A stretch of 64,000 nucleotides of DNA from Gelatoporia subvermispora B (taxonomy: Eukaryota; Basidiomycota; Agaricomycetes; Polyporales; Gelatoporiaceae): assembly GCA_000320605.2 (NCBI GenBank), contig KB445803.1, forward strand, positions 814,617-878,616, read 5' to 3'. A program made the position numbers and the translations under genes. The number at the start of each line of letters is the position of its first letter. Position 1 is the first letter of the stretch. Below the pieces are notes generated by a model. The model saw only the letters and a program-made list of their open reading frames with translations, was not told where the DNA came from and made no database searches. This document shows positions 60,793 through 64,000 of the stretch, piece after piece.

Positions 60793-61299
60793 ATTGGAGT
60801 CTTCCGCCTGATCACACACGACGTTCAGAGTCTGTTGATCAACAGTGATATCCTATGCCTGTGTGATACATAACTTACGGTGCTAGGGGTTATGAGACAA
60901 GGATCGTTGTGGTCGATTATATGTGGTTGGAGGAGGTGGTCAAGATGCCGCGGCAGATCGGCCCCGCGGTACCGACGCGTCTAGACGCGCTAATGCGCGC
61001 TACTGCCATCTGCCTCTTCCTGCCATCCGAGCCACCTCCTCCATTGTTTCTGCTCCTACGTGTTCCATAGTATATACAGAGATTGTCTACGTCTACTTTA
61101 TGTGAACTACAGCGCTACCTTTGAATCTACATACCTAGTTTGAGGCGCATTACTTGTCACCAGTATCCGCCAAGCTGTGCAGCGTGCACGAAGAAAGCAG
61201 TCTAACAAACAGCTGTTCTGAATCTCAACTGGGCAACTCCTCGAGTATTCTATACCCATCACCTCTGCGCCCTTGGCCTGCAGCTCTCGTATTGAAGTC
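60793..61299. promoter_or_regulatory. Shared divergent promoter region of E2 and ASH2/BRE2
   Basis: The 507 bases separate two divergent start codons, so both promoters lie here. A TATATA sequence at about 61,070, within CATAGTATATACAGAG, could serve the plus-strand gene. No other motif is assigned. Confidence 0.45.
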
Positions 61300-63436
61300 A
61301 TGGACACACCTGTGTCTGCTAGTGATGTCCCCACGCCTCCAGCCAGCACCACGCCTGTTCCTACAAACACCTCACACAAGAAGCGGAAACATGCAGCGCT
61401 AGCAAATATTGCAGCCTCATCTCCAGCACCATCCGATGTCGAGACACCCGGTGCCCCTACAGTAGACAACGTAGTCATATCCACCCGCCATGTCGACCTT
61501 GCCACCCGACCACGGCTCACCATCTCCCGCCACCCTGCTTTTGTCCCTCTACACCCTGGCTCTGAATACTACAACACAGAGCCGCTCTGCAACAACCGTC
61601 TCAACTTCCGCTACTATGCCGCTGGCCTGTCGTCATCTGGCTCCATTTTGCCTTTCAGGACCATCGAGTCCGCGCCGACGACATACCGAGTGTCTTGGGA
61701 AGATCGTAGCCCCTTTGTCAAGGTTACCCAAGACGGGCTCGGGCTGAGGGGAGACAAAGGGTTCAGAAGCGCGCGATGTAATGCACCCGTGCGTGAAGGG
61801 AAATGGTACATGGAGATCAAGATCGAGCATGGAGGGGGAGAGAGGCCGGAGGGTAGCAAGCGACGCGAGGGCAGCCATGTCCGTCTGGGCTGGGCACGGC
61901 GTGAGGCCCCCTTGAACGGCCCGGCCGGTTTGGACGGGTACAGCTACGCATACAGAGACAAGACTGGAGAGAAGGTACACCTTTCGCGGCCCCGCGCGTA
62001 CGGGCGGCCGTTCGCCTCGGGGGACGTCGTCGGCATGTACATCTCCCTCCCACCACGGCGCAAGCCGAATCCGAAGGACAAGCACGACCCCGCGCACATC
62101 AAACGCGAGCGCATCGCGATCGAATTCAAGGGTCAGGAGTACTGGGAGTCGCTCGAGTACTCCCAGGCAAAGGAGATGATCGCGCTCATGGAGGCGAACA
62201 ACCGCTCCAAGGCCGCAGAGTCCTTGCCGCTGCCACCCTCCACGAAGAAGTCTGCGACGGTGAAGAATCTGCCCTCGACGTCGCGCGGCACGCGCGGGGC
62301 TGCGCCCGAGCCCGCTCCGCTCCGCCCGCTGCCAACACTCGGTCCTGACGCCCATATCGCGTTCTTCGTCAACGGCACACCGCAGGGCATCGCGTTTCAG
62401 GACCTCTTTGACTACCTTCCGCTGCGCACGCCCGGCGGGAAGGCGCAGGAGAAGAACCGCCGTGCGAAGGAGGGCCTCCGCGAGCACAAAGTGAATCACT
62501 TCGACGACGGCACGCTCGGGTACTACCCATTTATCTCACTCTTCAACGAGGCCCGCGTGCGCATCAACCCTGGCCCCGACTTCGAATTTCCCCCGCCCCC
62601 CGACGTAGACGCAATCTTGTCGACTATGGACGCGCCGGATGGCGATGTCAAGCCCCCTGCACCAGATGCGCCGCGCACCTGGCGTCCCATGTGTGAGCGG
62701 TATCCTGAGTACATAGCGGAGCAGTGGGATCTAGACGAGCGCGAAGAGGCCGAAGCGCGCGCGGCACAGCAGGTATGTCCATGTAGCACTCTTCTGTAGT
62801 GCTATCGTCCTCAATATGCTGTCTAAGGGTACAAGTGCGAAGGCTGAAAAGACTGCGAAGACTGAGAAGACCGAGAAGACTGAGAAAACTGAGAAGACCG
62901 AGAAGACCGAGAAGACTGAAAAGATCGAAAAGGCTGAGAAGGTAGAGAAGGTCACTGACGAGGATAAGACCGCACAAGACAAGGCCGCGCTCGAGAAGCT
63001 CGAGGCGCACCGCGCCAAGCGCCGCGCACAAGCCGCTGCGCGGCGAGAGCGCAAAAAGGCAGCAGAAGAGGAGGCGGCGCGGGAAGCCAAGAAGCGGAAG
63101 CTCGAGCAAGAAATCAGCGGCGCAGCACCCGAGTTCCAGGGCGACGCAGGCTTCCGCTCAGAAGACGACCACAATGGGCCTCTCTCTACACTGCCATCAA
63201 CGCTCTCTGTGCCGGGCAGCTCGACCCGGTGGTCAAGCGTCGTCCCGCAGTCACCCTCGCCGCTCCTCGGCTCGTACACAGATCCGAGAGGGCCGATGTC
63301 GGTAGCGTCGCGGGATGCGAGTCAGTACAACTCCGACGACGCGTTCGGCGAGGGCGAGACCGAGACAGGCAGCCAGGTCTTCGATATTGCAAGTGCAGAT
63401 ACGCCGATGGATATCAACATGATGGAGACAGAGTAA
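61300..63436 (+). CDS. BRE2: ASH2/BRE2-like COMPASS subunit with SPRY domain
   Basis: Ash2/Bre2 is a core subunit of COMPASS, which methylates histone H3 lysine 4 in the nucleus. Two exons, 61,300-62,772 and 62,828-63,436, flank a 55-nt intron and encode 693 residues. A KKRK nuclear signal near residue 27 precedes the SPRY domain (about 120-450): GSILPFRTIESAPTTYRVSW, EGKWYMEIKI, HVRLGWARREAPLNGPAG, GDVVGMYISLPP, HIAFFVNGTPQGIAFQDLF and YYPFISLFNEARVRINPGPD. A basic, Ser/Pro-rich insert splits the SPRY around 270-350. The C-terminus carries 12 tandem xEK triplets, a long charged region (KRRAQAAARRERKKAAEEEA) and a disordered tail. No PHD or winged-helix part is present, as in yeast Bre2. The ATG at 61,300 is the first in frame after upstream stops. 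Confidence 0.9.
62843..62950 (+). repeat. 9-bp coding minisatellite (Thr-Glu-Lys repeats)
   Basis: Twelve 9-base units, mostly ACTGAGAAG or ACCGAGAAG, encode AEK-TAK-TEK(x7)-IEK-AEK-VEK just after the intron of the ASH2/BRE2 gene. The repeat is in frame, so copy-number change would leave the frame intact. Confidence 0.95.
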
Positions 63437-63505
63437 TCGCAAACAGGTCCGGCCGCGAGTATCCTCTTACCTGCTGCTCTACCTGTTCATGAGAAGGGTG
63501 CATCT

Positions 63506-64000
63506 CTACTGTTTCGAGATCTGCGATTTTGGCACAGCAAGAGTGCAGCAAGAAAGCATTCCATTGGAGTATGCAACAATACGATTAGCAGATGCTACAC
63601 TACTGGGGGTTTGAAAATCATCATTAAATTGCGGAATATTCCCTCACCGGCTCCAACGAGGCGGCGGGGCGCGCACAGCATACCTGCATCAACTGGGTCA
63701 GAGCAAGCAGAACACACGCCCCTCTATCACTTACCCGGCAGTCGTCCCGTGTCCCTTCTCAATCTCGACACGAATGTCGAAAACCATGTCCCCCGATGCA
63801 GGATCCCATCGGGCGCTGCACCAGTTCCTCTTGCCCATAATGTACTTACTCTTCGCAGCAGTTCCATTGGGATCCTTGTCGAATAAAGGGACCTTCCAAT
63901 ACTTAGTTAACAGTAGTAATTTCAGCGACAGGTACAACATACCATGCTCTCGTCCGTATCTGCATGATGCAATGTCTTATGTGTCTTGGACGCGAGAGTC
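63506..64000 (-). CDS. 3' part of an unrecognised gene running off the window
   Basis: Minus-strand exons 64000-63943 (cut by the window end), 63901-63735, 63683-63648 and 63602-63506 join in phase and end at TAG 63,506. They read KTHKTLHHADTDESM, YWKVPLFDKDPNGTAAKSKY, IMGKRNWCSARWDPASGDMV, FDIRVEIEKG and then APPPRWS. The middle block has the look of a conserved catalytic or substrate-binding domain, but I cannot name it. The first intron is only 41 nt. The last exon is the weakest part of the model. The gene is convergent with ASH2/BRE2; their stops are 70 bases apart. Confidence 0.5.

Overview
This is a nuclear contig of a basidiomycete fungus, most likely an Agaricomycete (a polypore-like mushroom). 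Genes are cut by many 41-70 nt GT-AG introns. The window holds Agaricomycete-restricted families (DUF6532-type, DUF6593-type), a Plavaka-type transposase, and typical fungal housekeeping genes. Products are assigned by reading motifs; no database search was run. Exon models were checked only by splice-site and phase consistency.

The window has two compartments. Bases 1 to about 38,320 are a transposon graveyard. It starts with one copy of a 406-bp LTR-like repeat. Next comes a block of three decayed genes (DUF6532-type, Plavaka transposase, unnamed; 1,056-7,260). Then follow about 19 kb of AT-rich, CpG-poor sequence with no intact gene. Within that stretch lie an assembly gap flanked by a 371-bp duplication, a kinase-like pseudogene, a possible solo LTR with six Gcn4/AP-1-type sites, and CACTA-like ends with arrays of short palindromic motifs. 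A truncated Helitron (26.36-30.23 kb), a second gap and the second LTR copy follow. That LTR copy abuts the coding sequence of a decayed gene. Next are two decayed copies of a lineage-specific family with a nucleotidyltransferase-like signature, another decayed gene, and a complete Tc1/mariner element with perfect 30-bp terminal inverted repeats. Nearly all these genes are broken by in-frame TGA or TAG codons that single C-to-T changes at CGA or CAG would produce, with few frameshifts. This suggests methylation-linked or RIP-like decay.

Bases 39,100 to 64,000 are ordinary gene-dense sequence, mostly on the minus strand. In order: POL5/MYBBP1A (ribosome biogenesis), a DUF6593-like gene, a BTB/POZ gene, the N-terminal glutamine amidohydrolase NTAQ1 (N-degron pathway), a small conserved-looking protein, a 1,601-residue serine-rich protein, a UBE2L3-like ubiquitin-conjugating enzyme, the divergent ASH2/BRE2 gene (COMPASS H3K4 methylation), and the 3' part of one more gene. 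The joined exons of these genes are open except for one apparent 1-nt deletion in POL5, which looks like an assembly error. Several have unusual splicing: 13-nt and 21-nt microexons and a GC-AG intron.
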